Positions 1 to 16,200 of a stretch of 64,000 nt of DNA are shown here, in pieces. The position numbers and the translations under genes were made by a program. The stretch covers positions 808,001 to 872,000 of the forward strand of contig WPIO01000021.1 of assembly GCA_009760855.2 (NCBI GenBank), in the 5' to 3' direction. The notes below the pieces were generated by a model. The model was not told the DNA's origin. It worked only from the letters and a program-made list of their open reading frames with translations, and searched no databases. This DNA comes from Cristatella mucedo (lineage: Eukaryota; Bryozoa; Phylactolaemata; Cristatellidae). Position 1 is the first letter of the stretch. Each line of letters starts with the position of its first letter.

Positions 1-130
1 GCTGCTTGACTTGGGAGCCAGTGCAGGTCGGCTAGAAGTGGTGTGATGTGGCAACTGCGAAGCTCACGACAGACAAGACTAGCTGCAGTGTGTTGCACCA
101 GCTGTCGTTGACCAACCCTGCAGCCATTGC
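1..130 (-). mobile_element. LINE-A C-terminal fragment at window edge
   Basis: Bases 5-125 match the plus-strand text of 42777-42890 with few differences. On the minus strand this is the AARLV...[14 protein letters not shown] region. It is cut by the window start. Confidence 0.75.
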
Positions 131-2149
<2,019 letters not shown>

Positions 2150-2485
2150 GCTGCGGATGGGGGGCCAGTCCACTATTGCACCAGACCGACGGTGTCCAGC
2201 AAGTGCGCAAGCGCGAGCCTGGACCTTTTCGGCACTTGTCTTAAATCTCAGTGCCAGTGTTGCAGTTTATTCAATTGTTAGACGATGCATTGCTTTGTTG
2301 TTTGCATTGTGCATGAGGCTGGCCATGCCCTCTCCCACGTCAAGGTATGGCTTCAATGTCTTCCTTCCGGAACCGGAAGAGGTTCCTGTGCCGGCCGGCC
2401 TCATCGAAATCGTTGGCGAAAAAGTGTTCGGCATCGTCGTGCTCGTTGGAGCAGGACCTACTGCTTGCTCATGCCTAATTTTTAT
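2150..2485 (+). promoter_or_regulatory. CpG-rich stretch with paired ETS-like sites, possible FKBP3 promoter
   Basis: Richer in CpG than its neighbours. It holds facing ETS-type motifs CTTCCGG (2364) and CCGGAAG (2373), common in housekeeping promoters. FKBP3's missing first exon should lie upstream of 3758. No start exon matching FKBP25 could be read here, so the link is a guess. Confidence 0.2.
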
Positions 2486-2799
2486 TTACGCTTGTTTCTT
2501 TATTAGTGCCTGTGCTATGCTATCAGTGCATTGGCAGCCTGCCGAGGTGCATCGCTACAAATGCCGTTTGCCATTGTCCTTGTGAGAAAGCATTCGGATG
2601 ACTTGCATGTTTTTATTGGGTCGTTCTTAGAATTGGACTCGATCAGAGGGTGCTGGATTTCAAAAGCTGGCCTTAAGTTGTTTTAGCATGTTCAAGCTCT
2701 TCCATGCAACTGTTGTCAATAGTGTTCCCGCCATCTTTTTGCTCCTACCCCGGCAGCTTTTGCTTTGCTAATGGAAGTTGCCCAAACAAGCAGCAATTG

Positions 2800-2965
2800 A
2801 AGGGCATATCTTTCGAAGATTTTCGTGAGATGAAGCCTATTGGCTATCGCATGCATGCCGAAAACTGCTTAGGCTTTGAGTATGCTATAGAAAACGCTCC
2901 TTCGGAACACTCACTTAGTCTTAGTGGAGTTACAGACAGAGATACATTACATTTAATTGTTTGGC
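2800..2965 (+). mobile_element. LINE-B 3' end fragment
   Basis: GAGATGAAGCCTATTGGCTA, CTTAGGCTTTGAGTATGCTA and GAGTTACAGACAGAGATACA correspond to the family 3' UTR and its ATTACAT end, in plus orientation. Confidence 0.75.
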
Positions 2966-3757
2966 AATGGTTTCCTCGAGAGCTTTCAACGAAAGCTGTA
3001 GTGGGCTGGTGTCAAAATGTAATACTACCATGCAACTGCCATCCAATCTTATATGGTCCGTACTGCCTTGGCAGGGAGACCAAGAGAGGGAGCTATTGGT
3101 TCTGTCACCTGAGTGAACAATATGAAGCATTCATTTTTGTTGGTAAGCAAAGAGCTTATCCACCGGACCATGCATAGTATACCGTGCTATCTTGAGCCTA
3201 ATGGACATATATTCATCATCACATGCAGTGAGCACACTTGTATGCTGTATTTTGCCAGTATTTGTAAAACAAGTCTTTCTGCTTGATGAGTGGTGAATTA
3301 TCAATATTTCTTCTACACAGGCTTCAGTAGAGTATTTGGAGGTGAATTAAAACTTGATAGTGGTTATCAAGCAGAACATGTAGTGTCGATGGCATTGTGT
3401 GCGAAATGCGGATGCAATGGAAAGTTTGGTATTACCGTCGTCGTCTGGTAAGGCTGAACTCGGATCCCTGCCCATGCGAACTTGTGACACAAATGGCTTT
3501 GTCGACTGAAAAAACCCTTTCACGGAGCTGGCTTAACCAAACAAGCCTAGTATATGCTGCCTTTTATTGGGCTTACCTATAACGGAATCAGCACGCACGA
3601 GTATTGGACCCACGTGCACCGTCGTAAAACAGAGCACCAGGAACTTGTGTTGTGGCTGTTGCATTTCCAGCTGGCTTCCGGTGGCGACTCTTTCGTCGGG
3701 GAGGAGGTTAGGAGACAACCTTTCCTCAACTGCTGGTATTTTGCTTTTTTTGTTTAG

Positions 3758-3859
3758 TTCTTGTCGGAGCACAAACTTAAAGGTACCGTCAACAATGTTG
3801 TCAAGATAAAGACGAAGGATGCTCTTGTAGCTGACTACAAGCTTGTACTGGAGACGAAG
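3758..3859 (+). CDS. FKBP3: FKBP3 exon: helix-bundle domain
   Basis: Thirty-four codons in phase 0, preceded by a pyrimidine-rich acceptor ending tgtttag. It encodes FLSEHKLKGTVNNV and ends in LETK. The junction AAG|GCAAGT is a GC-type 5' splice site with otherwise ideal consensus. Confidence 0.92.
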
Positions 3860-6142
3860 GCAAGTGGCAGTCGTGGTACTGTCTTTGCCATGTCACTGCT
3901 GACAGGCATGTGTGCACGCGCAGGCAAGTTCTATATGTTATTGGCAATATTCGCTTATTGGCTGGCTTGCGCCCTTTATATACTTGATCTGTACAACTAG
4001 AATAACTTTTCTTAAGCTTCTCTGATTGGATTAGCACTGCCATAGAAGATCATGCCTGACTGTTGTACCATATATCCAGTACACAGTTGCTCTGTATTCA
4101 AGATCATAGCCACGGGTAGTTATGTAATTAACATATCTCCGTCTGTAGCGCCACAAATCCACAGCGACTAGATCGGTTTAGTCTTTAGATTTTTCTATAC
4201 TCACTCAAAAGTAAGGGGCTTTCCTCAAGCACTCAGTAGCCAAAACAGACTTCGGCAGACGCAACAAAGAGGAAGTGAGAAGCGTGACGGGTCATAAAGG
4301 CAGTCCAAGTAGTGAGTAGGATGGAAGTAGCAGCTCAGGACGGCTGCAAAGCATGTGCCACAGTTGGCAGTAGGAGAGTAGATGCCGTTGCATAAGAATT
4401 AGAGTTCCACAGTCTAGGACCTGCAGAGCGAAAGCTTCTGTGCCAACGGTCTTTAAGCTTAGCAAAGTAACAGCTCAGTTATTTCCATAGAGGACCCAAG
4501 GGCGCAAGGAGGCAGCAATTCTGTTAGGCATGTAGGAATCAAGCCTTGGCGGGCCTCCTTGTGGGTCAGAGTAGGAATTTAGCTCTGCACTCGTTGATTG
4601 AACGAAAGCCATCGAAGCTCTTTCAGCGAAAAAAGACGTGGCTGAACCTCTGGAGGTTTTCTTTACTTGCCTTGAATCCATATGAATAAATAAATCCTAG
4701 CTGATTAAACAGCCTATTTTTGTATAGCGACAGAAGAGCCTTTACGGCTATCACCACCGCTTGCAGTGGCGATAAAGAATCGCCCACCGCAGGAATCGAA
4801 CCCGCGACCTCGGGGCCGAGGTCGTGAAAGCAACCACCTTACCCAGTGTGCCATCACGGCTTCATCACCAGCTGCAGTGGCTTAATCGTAGCTCAGTCAA
4901 AACAGAATTGCAATAGTCAAGCCTAGACAGAACCACGGAGCTAGTAAGATTTTGAGAAAGCTGCCTGGGGAGGCACTTCGTAATCTTATACCAGGAGCAA
5001 ACGTTATGCACTTGATGGTGGTCGTACTACAGCATCGCCAATAAAAGGAGCAACAAATCTTGTCCAGCCGATCGCTTGGGGTAGTCAATGAGTAGTATTA
5101 CGGTTTATTATCGTTAATAATAATAATAATAATAACAATGCATTTGATCTAGCGCCCTCAGAGAACTTAATCTCTCTCTGAGCACTTTACATTTGCTGCA
5201 AAGGATGTTGAGCTTAAGGGAATTGGTCGACATTCAGGATCGAATGTCTTCAGGGCAAGCATTCTGTTGATCGGTAGCTGCAGCGGATTCCAATAATTAA
5301 AATGACAAATGTTGCTCTGTGTCGGCAGCTTAGAAACGATAGCTGATCAGATTTTCCAAAAGACTCATTATAAATGGAGAACAGGAAAGGGCAGAGAATG
5401 GATCCTTATCGAACTCCATAGTTGACTTCTCTGCAGGATGAAATGATCATCACACATCACGTATTGAGCACGGTCAGACAATTACGATGTGAGCACCCGC
5501 TAGTGCCTTGTCCGCCAGACCGATCGTTGTTCTCAATCGTTCGTGTATCGTATTGTGATCAATATTGTCAAATGCAGCTGGTGGCTCGAGCTCGACCAGG
5601 GCAGTGGCGTTAAAATGATTGATGCTGCTCAGAATGTTGTTGATCACACCGAGGAGAGAGGTTTCATTCGAGTAGTGTCTCTTTAATCCGACAGAACTTT
5701 TTCTTCAATCTATTGTCAATAAGTTTTGCAAGCTGCTTAGCAACAATCTTTTCAGGAATCTTAGACAAAAAAGGATGAAGGGGCCGGGACGATTATTTGC
5801 TAGGATCTTGTTAATCCAGTCCAGGCTTTTTAACTATTGGTCGAACCATAGCCGATTTAAAAGGTTTTGGAACAACCCATTTATCGAGAGAAGCGTTAAA
5901 AACCTGTGTTACGACTGGACTAAGTTTGTGTGCCAGTGAAGACTAGAGAGGGGAGGTTACCGGATCTTCATTTGACATTTCAGTTGCAGTTTCTTTGGGC
6001 AACACATCTTGGAAATACTGTGATCTGAGAGTGCTGCTTTTGCTTGCAACTCGTGAGCCCAGATCCAGGTTCCTGGCAGCACTTTGACCTGGAGAAGGGA
6101 TGTAGCCTTATCGCTTGGACAAAGATGAGATGGGCAGAGAAT

Positions 6143-6177
<35 letters not shown>

Positions 6178-9100
6178 ACATACCTATGAGCGCATAGACG
6201 AAGACTGAGAAAGGACGGGTTCGATATTCTTGGTTTTTTGAGTACTTGGACTAAATAGAAATCCTGTGCACGGCATGTCAGCCTGACTGGGCAGGATTGC
6301 ATGCCCTTCCATTCTTTGTGCAATCTGAAGAGTCAGCATTACTTTTCGAGTTCGGAAAATGATCCTGTCTGGATGTCTGAACTAGTCTGTGATCTGGGCT
6401 AACTCTATGGGTGGGATCTACCGTGTTAGCTTATTTGCTGCTTATGCATGTTCCAAAAGTCTTGGCGTCGAGCTACCTGCAACTAATGTATTGAGGATGA
6501 CCTGTTTCAGCATAGCCGACTGAGAGAAAGCATGTCATTTTCAGAGTTTCAGAGCCGAGGGCGAAGTAGATGAGACTGGGACGTCAGCTAAGACTGCAGC
6601 TGGCGATGCAAAAGGGACAGCATCAGTCGAGGTGGTCACCCAAAAGGCTGCTAAGCTAACCGTGACAGCTCCAGCAACAGCAGATGTGGGTAGTACAGAG
6701 GCTGCTTGTGGGTGTGCTTACCTACCGCTGATATATGGCCTTCTTCCTTTAGAAAGACTCTTTCTAGCTGGTACTGTATAGGCAATATTTCATGCATGCA
6801 TTGTTAGATATATGATGTGCCGGCTGTTGACACGACGAAACAGAAATTGTATGCTTGTGACACCTAGAAGAGCCATGCCCTCTTTTATGCCTATAGCCAA
6901 GCATGTCCAGTGGTGAGTAGCTCAGGACTGAATCACTCATGTTCAGTTGCCGATGCTTGTTGTGCAGCATTTAAGAAAAATACAAAAGAAATGGCGGTGT
7001 CTTATGTGCCGAACACTGCACCAACGAAGCATTGTTGTCATCGACTAGCTCACTCTTCACTAAGTTACTGTAGCAGCTAGTAGCGCCAAGTATCGCCACA
7101 AGTCGGACGTCGTTGGATGTGTTCAAACAGGCTTGTTGACCTGTTTTAACAGGCTTGCCAGCCCCAGCTCTTCCGCTGCCGCCTGGCTCATTTAGTCAGG
7201 TGGCTGCTACCCATGCATAAAATACACTGAACTTACGTGTACAATGCATATATGCAATGCAAACGCTCTGTATATACACTATATGCACCTGCTGTCCATT
7301 CGTAAAGATTTTGGGCGCTTAAAATTCACTCTGCTTTCGGTCTCTCTTTTTATTCTGTCAAATTACCAACTCAGTACTTAGCTGTCACATCTCCACTAAA
7401 GCCTTTTTAAGCTTGCATGAAAAATTCAATAACGATTGTCGATTTCATGCATGTGGCATGTCCGTGTGTGTCTTTTCTTGCTTTGACAAGCTAACTTTCC
7501 CATACCCTAGCAAGGCACTATTTGTCCCAAGCTGCTCCCCTGGGCTCGTCACCACAAATTAATGGTACAACTTGGCTATAGCCGATATTCTGGATGAGTC
7601 TGCTCGTGTGACTAAGCTCATTGTGTGCCCAAGTTCAGATGATCTTTGGTTTACTGCAGACATTACACTAACTAGAGCCAACCTGAGAAAGCATCCAGAA
7701 GGTTTGAATTGATGTCCATCGACTGGCAATGGGAACTATTGGAGGTTGTTTCAGTTCATCCTAGCTTAGTCTAGCTTCTATGAAAACATAGTAGAATCAC
7801 AGATGCCAAGTCCAAAAGTGCGGATGTCGATTACCAACCACCTCTTAAACTGCTCCCAGGTTAGCACCTTACCTTACGATCCTTGTGGCAATCTAGCAGG
7901 TCGCTTTTCAAGCTTGCTTTGTCTGCAAGAAAGCTTAAATCAGAGTCAATCCACAAGAAAGCATCCCTACCTTCAGTATGAATCACCGCCCTCTGTTCCT
8001 TGCTCTACCTCAATGTCCACCTTCATGCTTGCCTCTAGTGACCACATATCGGAGTTCATCTTTCTTTCTAAGAAGACCACAGCCCTCGGATCCCATGCTT
8101 GCTGCTCTCCTTGTGAAATGCTTTGATTTGCTGCTGCCCTGGATAGCTAACATGATAATTATGTCCATAGCCTCAGATCTTGTCTCTGTGTTCTTCAAAA
8201 AGGCTTTTGCAAGGCTTCTCACTAAGAAGTCAGCATAGGACTAGGAGAACTTGTAGCCTTCTGCCCAGCCTCCCTATTTTTGTTAATTTCAGATGCTGAT
8301 ACAAATAGTGGCAGACCAGCTACTCTTCTATTAAAACTTAGAACCTGGCAGTTGAATTACATTACAATTTTAGACCTAATCACTCCACAGAGCTGTTGCA
8401 AGTGTATAATGACCTTAGCAATGCTGACATAGGTAGAGTCTCTCGGCTATAGTTCTGTTGGACCTCTAGGCAGCATTTGATACCATTGATCACCCATTCT
8501 CTCTTGAGTGCCTATCATTGGCATCGCTGGCACTAAACTGCTATGGTTTTATTTTCCTATCTCAATGGGATATTTCATGGGATAGATGTGAAACGGTCAT
8601 TCTGGAGCCTTAAAGTATGAGGTATCTCAGTGATTTGTACTAGGTCCACTTCTTTTCATAATTTATACTCTTCCTCATGCCAATGTAATCGCCGAGCACA
8701 ATCTATGCTCATTTTTATGCACCTGATGCATAGCTGTACCTGTGCTGTGGTCTCTCCCTGCCTTCCAGCACATCGAACTCTCTTGGCTCCCTTGCAGCAG
8801 GATTTGCTGATATCTGTGCTCAATTGCAGCAAACTTTCTCAAATTGATTGACGATCAAATAAACTTTTTAAGGTAGTCATGGTCTCACATAATGTTACTC
8901 AGAACTTGAAAAGTCTAACCCTCAAAATGGGCCCGGCCAGCCTATCTTCTTTAGCGTCTGCATGCAATCTGTGTTCCCTGCTCCGAAGTGATCTTTCACT
9001 TGATTACTATGTCAGTTCCACAGCCAAGTCTTCCTGCTTTCAGTATGTACCATTGCAAAAATTTGGGCCTGCTTAGATAAGGATAGCACCGCTAGGCTGT

Positions 9101-10161
9101 TACATGCATTCGAGACATCCTGCCTAGCCTGGAAGGTCGTCCTACCTATGCAAAAAGGCACTCACATTTGGTGTAAAACACAGCAGCTAGGCTTGTCATG
9201 TCGTGAACGTCGAAACTGCCACATTACACCACATCGTATTGATCCGCACTGGCTTCTCATCAAGCAGCATGTCACCTTCAAGGTTCAGCTACGTGTCTTT
9301 AGATCTCTTCATTATTCTGCTCCGCCTAATGCTATCCAAAATACTTTCTTCTCAGGCTTTGTATTGTACCACCGGCTCTTGTGACTCGAGTTGTTTGTGC
9401 CTCCAACCAATCCCGAATTCTCTGGAGACTTTGCATTGAGTTCATATGCACCCAGAGCATGGAACTCACTTCTGACTGACGTCACTGCATCCCATGACTT
9501 CACATTTAGAAAAAATCTAAAAGCACACCTGTTCCTCACAGCATTTGTTCCGTCCGATTGACTTGTCATGTGTGTGCCTATGCATGCTAACACTGTGCTC
9601 TTCATTACTGACCAATCGACATGCTTCCTTTCCAGCGTATGCCAACTGACTAGACATTGATTTAGTTCTCTTGGGGCGAGGCCAGATTATGATTACTGTT
9701 AATAAGATTGCCACCGAGGCTAAGATGTTGGTGCTACCCAAGCTGTCTCTCATTGCCAGATGTTTTAAATTGCCTCATGCCAGATGTTTTCGTTACTTTG
9801 CTGCAAGGTCGATCGAGACCGTGCTCTAATGAGCACGAGGTCGTCAGCTCCCATATTCGTACGTCTAATATTTTCTTACTCCAGAGACAGTGGGCTGTTT
9901 TTTTACAATTCAAATGCAGTTGCCTCTGATGAGTTGCAGCGAGCTTGATAAGACTGCCTTCATCCCAGTTTCACGCAGCTATCTGCCACACTAATGAAAG
10001 CCAGTCAGCATGTGTTTAATTTCAAAAGCACGCGTAGTTTGGTTTGGCCTCTTGTCACTGTGCTCTGAATATTGAAAGTGAAATATGACCAGCTCAGATA
10101 CAATGTCACCGCTCTGAATTGTCTGAATATCCACGTAGTCACACGTCAATCACCGGATCGT

Positions 10162-10214
<53 letters not shown>

Positions 10215-13200
10215 CGCGTATGTGTGTGCGCGTATGTGTGTGTACATACGTACGTACTTATGTACGTGCATGCATGTGTGTAACAATAGTCTTGAAGCTT
10301 GTGGCTGTCCTCTTTGCTACTGACTAGCTTTCAAAGTTGTAGAGGGAGATTTACGATCTTGTCCCTGGTGTGGTATTGTTTGTGTGATACATTTTTTGGG
10401 TACTTGAAACTTTCTTTGTGACAGCAGGTGCTGTAGCCCGGTACACGAGGCTTGGAGACTTACCTGGTTATGATTTTCAATAAATTTTGCACGTGTTCGA
10501 GTTGGTGACCTTTTTGGATTAGCCCGATTTGCACATGGACTCTGTAAGGCCCTAGTTATAAGGTACACATTTATGCATGCCTGTCATTTCGAGCCAGTAG
10601 GATTGTGCTGTTGATTGCTGATCTTACTATCTTGAAAACTATTTTCCTGTTTAAATTTTTGGAGAGATCATGCTGTGTGTGTGCTTTGCAAACAGTGGTC
10701 TGGCTTGTGATGTAAACTTGTCTTCGGTAGAATGTTAGATGGCGACGGTTGCAACGCAGTTACCAAAATGAGTGCTTGCCTGAGCCAATGGTATCAGTGA
10801 TTCTTTTCTATTGCTAAATGTTTGTTTAGAAAGAGAAAGAAAAACCTAAATATACAAAGAGAATTATCAAGAAAGGGGATAAAAACAAGATGCCTTCCAA
10901 GGGAGATACTGTTAAGTGCTACTACACGGGGAAGTTGCAAGATGGGACTGTTTTCGACACAAATGGTAAGCTGTTGATCAGCCTGCGCCATTGCCGCATA
11001 GTAAAGGAACAAATAGTGTAATTTATGCAGCATGAAGTGTCACAGTGTCTTCCTCCACCAGTGCCTGACGAGTTACGAATGAAGGTCTTGTATACAACTA
11101 TAGTGATCACAACCGACAAGACACTAATGTGCTGAAAACAGAAGGATAATATCGCAGTTAAATTAATAATCAGAGATTTTTTTTACATAGCGCTTATATA
11201 ATGGAGTTCTTTCTGGTCGTTTTTTATGCTTTTGGCAGAACCCTTCCATCAGCATCGTTTACGCCAAGTCGTTTGACCCATGTGAACTCGGAAGATCGTG
11301 TCTTCAAGCCGGCCTTTAAGGCTTGCTGCACATGCTCAAGTAAATAATTAACTTTATAGGCAAAGGATCTTATCTCCCACCGGCTGGAGGCTACTGTCTG
11401 GAACGGCTAAGCTGTTAGACCCTGAGGGACCTGGTTGTATTGTGTGTCCTGTGCTAAGCCATCGAGGTAGGAGAGGGGCCCGACCTGTGCAACATTTATG
11501 GACTGCAAGAGGGGTTTTAAACCAAATTTGCTGTTCAGCCGGAAACCCCTAAAGATTCCTCAGCAACGGTATTACCGATTTGAACTTGCTTCGTTTTTCA
11601 AGAAGTCGAGCCTAAAGGGTCTGACGGCCGGCAGCTAATTCTTGGGCAGCTCGTCAAGGAGTGAATTACTCTTGTCTAATTTGATACAACGAGCTCGAGG
11701 ACCAGGTAATCGGTCGTAGGGCGCACCTGATAGCATCCCTAATAGCAGCTGGAGAGCTATGAAGTGGGCCGTGTTTCCAATGAAATGCTTGAAACTGAGA
11801 ACAGAGAAAAATAAAATCCAGGTTTTGGGCAAGTGTGTGCCGTCTTCCTTTCGATTTTGAAAAAATGCTGAAGGCTGTCAAGGAATGAGGTTCGAAGGAT
11901 GAAGAGATATTTCCTCCACGAGTGGGGATTAGCCTCTTCCAGCATCTTCACTGCTGTGAAATGAGCCATCTAGCTGTATACGGTTTTTGTTTGTTTGTGG
12001 GTGTTCCCGGTCAAACTGCATGCATCCCTGTGGTTTTTTGGAGGGAGCGTGGTTGGCAAGCAGTTTCAGCACTTAGCCAAACCTTTGTTGTCAGTCTCTA
12101 TGCTGCGGGGTAAAACATTTGCTGAGGTGAATATGCTGGGTGGCTAGCCACGTCTCTGATGAGCCTGGTTATCGAATTACATAGATATTTGCTAGACCTA
12201 TTGCTGATCTGAGCTCTGAGCAAAATTGTGATAATTAGAGAGTAAATCAGTGACTTTTTTTAGTGGGCTTAATCACTCAGTTCCACATTGCCTGTTTTTC
12301 AGGATGCTCTGCCTTTAAGGTTAGTAACTTAATTGCTGCGGTGTATGCATTTTCTCTCTGGCATTGATTGTTACTATTCTGCTTCCTTATCTTATAATCC
12401 TAACTTATGCAAGTATCGTTTGCTTCCTCGTGGTTGTCATAGAGCCTGACCTGGGCATTGACCCCCCCTTAAGATGCAAGAAAGCAGCTATGGGTTGAAT
12501 TTCATTGGCCACACAATATAGCAGTACATACGGGTATGGTGAATAACAGGGCTGTGAGAGTATAGTATAAATCCATTCGTCAGTTTTGCCATCTACTTCT
12601 TTGCGTAGCCAGTTATTTGACCGAGTTACATGCTTGCAAGTGCTTTCTCTCCCGGGTCTTCGCCCAGGGGTAAGGTACTCGCTCTATACGACCCAGGTAA
12701 TAGGTTCCTGCAGTTGGCGATTCTGTATTGCATGTCCCTGTTGTTTATTGAGCATGCCACCACTAACCATTCGATCGTGCTTCATTTGCAGCTAATATAA
12801 AGTGCCTAGAAAGAGATTGAGTTCTCTGAGGGTGCTATATCAAATGCATTATTATTGTTATTATGGTAAATAGCAGCTGCTTTTGTAATTATCGTAAAAT
12901 TTTTAGGTTTTACACATGCAGAATGACTGCTATTCGCTGATGTATTCATCGTAGCCATAGCGTAGGTGTCAAGTTCCCTGATAAAGGAATTTATTTATAA
13001 ACAAGATTCGTCAAAAAGTACTTTACTTAAGTTATTGTTGGTCAAGTTGGATTTAAAGGCTCAAATGCTCTGCTCAAGGCTCGTTACATCCGACAGCAAG
13101 ATAGCAGCCCTAAATACAGTGCCAGGCCAGCAGTTGCTTGAAGCGTATTGTGAAACACGTTGGATGGTGGCCAGATGCTTTTACCGTGCAGCTCTTGCAA

Positions 13201-16200
13201 GGGCAAGCTGAAGTGGTGATGCGATCGATGTGTGAAGCTTCATCCAACCGGTCTTGGAGGACCAAAGGCTGCTGCATTGAGGGTCGATTCTTGCCATTGA
13301 GTTGGCGCAAACAATTGAAAACAAAAAAACAATGACGGCTAAAGTTGCTGATTAGTGACACCAGCTGTCCAATCGAGATGCTGCCGGATCTTAGCATCAG
13401 CACAAAGTGCTTTCACTTTTTTCCAACTCACGTTGCCGTTCGAGTCCTGCAGCATGGATTTTCTTTGTTGCTCTCTGAGCTGTGGTGAAAGTCTAAGGTC
13501 TACTGCCACTTTAAATGAGGCTGTTGAATAAGCCGGCATTTACTTTTTACGTAATACCTGGCAGTTAAGCTTGCCGGCCTTATGTGGGCATGTATCTCAA
13601 GTCTAATTCCTCTCAGACCTGCAGACTAAGTGGGTGTGGCGATGTAGTTTTTTATTACACTTAAATTCTATTCGGGTTTGGAGGAAATTTTGATAGGCCG
13701 CCAAGGAACTAAGCCATGGCGGCTTTGATAGTCCGACTAAGTATTTTGTTCTGTATCGTTTGATCAACCGGAGGCCACCACAGCTTTTGTGGCAAAAGGG
13801 ACGCACGACTCAGTTTCTGTGATTTGAAGACCAACCTAGCAGCCATATTTTGTCCCAATAATTGTGGCTCAACAGCTCTCTGTCGCTGTGAGATGCTCGT
13901 TTCGCTCGTGAGTCAAATGAATGGCACTCATATTTGGAGTTTCACACGGCTGCATTTGCTGCTTAGCCGACCGATGTTCCTACTCAGCTAATTGCTGAGC
14001 ATCCCAGGCTCTCGTTAACAACCAGCCGTGATCAGGTCCAGTGCCCTGGATGCATATGAAATGGTCAATTCTGACATCCCTCAGTCTTTGCATGGCAAAA
14101 ATGGTCTTGGGAGGACTGCCAGTGGTGCACTAACCAACTAACTTCTTTTGCAGCCAAGCAGAAATCGAAGACGCCCCCTCTGGCTTTCAAGGTTGGCCAA
14201 GGCAAAGTCATTCGAGGGGTCAGTAATGACTGTACTTTGCAGTGGTTCAGCGTGCCCTATTTTTGCGATATTTTTAGCTGGTGGGCTAACCAGTTCGCTG
14301 CTCATCAAAGCGGTGCTGAAGGCGTTAGCATGCGCTTCTGCGGTTTTCTTTGCTGTCACACGAGTCGTGCTGGCCACGTAGGCTGGCGGCCTTGGCTGGC
14401 AAAGCTAGCACCGCCGCTGGAAAGGCTGCCGTGCTGCCTACGCCGGGCTCGAGCCCAGCGTAGGCAGCTCGAGGCTCTTCATGCCGGCTGGCGACCTTCG
14501 CACATGCTCTGCATGCATGCATGCTCCTCATGCTTCGCACGGCTCCTTTGCAGTGGGACGAGGCTCTACTCACGATGTGTCTCAATGAAGTTGCCGAGCT
14601 GGTGATTGAACCAGAGTGGGCCTACGGAAAGAAGGGACTGGAAGGGAAGTATCCTTTTTATGCAGAGGGGGGCCCCTTTGCCTCACTTCGCATGGCAGTG
14701 CCTACACGAGGGCAGGACGAGGACCTTCGAAAAGGTGTCCAGCCATAATTGCAGGCCTAATTTCAGCCGAGATTTGTGTCTGCGTGACTTCAGACCACCG
14801 TTTCTTTGGCCGTGTGCCAGTAGTAAGAGGATGCTCGTATTCCCCGCCCATCGGAAAAATTCCAATGCATGGCTGACACGAAAGAAAATGGGCCTGGCTA
14901 CTTCTGTCTTCACAAAGGTGCCGTTTGTGTGCTTGGGATTTCTTGTCTGCGGAGCAAGTGGTAAGACGTGCCTGCTGGAGAGTGAAGGTTATTAATTTCT
15001 TTGAAATCCCTCTAATCCATATAATCAATTATTTATTGGTGTCGTTGGAGCAAATGCTTCGTGTCGACTCATTGCAGCAGTTACCTAGCCGATGTACACT
15101 GAGAGTCGATGTTGCTTGTTTCTATTGGTGTCTTGTGATGTTTAATCTCAAATTGCCTTTTAATGTTTTTATAAATTTCGAGCGTGCCCTGGCCCATCAC
15201 TAAACTGCCCAGGCCCTTACTTAGACCGACCCTTAGAGGAAGCCTGCCACACCGCCTCTTCAGCCTTCCTGTGCTTGAGCCCCGCCCCTTTCCTTCATCA
15301 TTAGGTCGAAGTTTGTCCTAGCCTTAGCTCAACTCTTGAGCCGTGTCTGCTTCACACTCCTGGGGCTTTCCTAATTGAGTGCTGGAATCGCTAGGCGTGC
15401 ATTGCTAGTGGTAGGTCCCATCCCACCCCCTTCCCCCACCAGTGCCAACTGATGAGATCTGACCTCGGCTGTAGTGCCTAGGTTACAACGAAGCCGGCTA
15501 TGAAACTACTACTCTATGTATCAAAGTACTACTGCTTCTCGTAAGCCGCAGGCACTTCTCTGCTTTATCCAGTGTTTGCAATGAGTCACGAGATTGAGCA
15601 GGCTGTGTGTAGACGTGACAATCCAAATAACGGAATGTGCCAGTCATGCCTTGCCTGTCTGCCTGTTGCTAGCCTGTTCTGGAACTTCTAGCTAAGTCTT
15701 GCTGTCGTTAGTGTATTTCAAGCTCGGTACAATGCCATAATTAGTAGGCTTCGGTGGCTGACTTTACTACATTCTCAGACATTCAACCAGTGACATTTTA
15801 GCTTTTGATCGCTTTAGAGTCTGCATCTTAGCTAGCCGATTTGCCATCTACACATGCTTATTTCAAACACTTTCCGAGTTATACGGCCCTTTAATTTATA
15901 CTTCACTTTATGAGCGAATCCGGCGTTTGTTAAAGGATAGATTTGTTAAGCTGTGAGCATTATTTAAAGCCTCCTTACCAGTGAAAGGCTTGTATTCATG
16001 AATATTAGACACGTGTCCCCATGCTGTAATATATATTCGGCCCCTTCAATAATGAAGGTCTGCTGTAATACATTTGCTAATTAAAAGCCTTTTCTCAGAG
16101 TCACATTTTGTCAAGATCTAGCTGAAACCGACTAACGGTTCGACAATAAATGATGCCACCACGACAGGCTTCCCTCTCTTCTTTACCCCGAGGTCAATGA

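Larger units (their letters stand above)
4130..5950 (-). mobile_element. LINE-B copy with nested insertions
   Basis: On the minus strand RT remnants lie at 5950-5220 (WVVPKPFKSAMVRPIVKKPG, LSKIPEKIVAKQLAKLIDN). The C-terminal domain is at 5080-4440 and the family 3' UTR runs down to 4130 (plus text ATATCTCCGTCTG). A LINE-A tail (5095-5215) and a SINE-1 (4683-4860) interrupt it. Confidence 0.8.

Noticed and set aside
2157-2585. 142-codon ORF as the first exon of FKBP3
   Set aside because: The sequence does not resemble the FKBP25 N-terminus, and no phase-0 donor fits the next exon.
12960-13340. QLLEAYCETRW stretch reminiscent of hAT or ZMYM-type transposase CETRW motif
   Set aside because: Only the short motif matches. 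The frame closes soon after and no ends were found.
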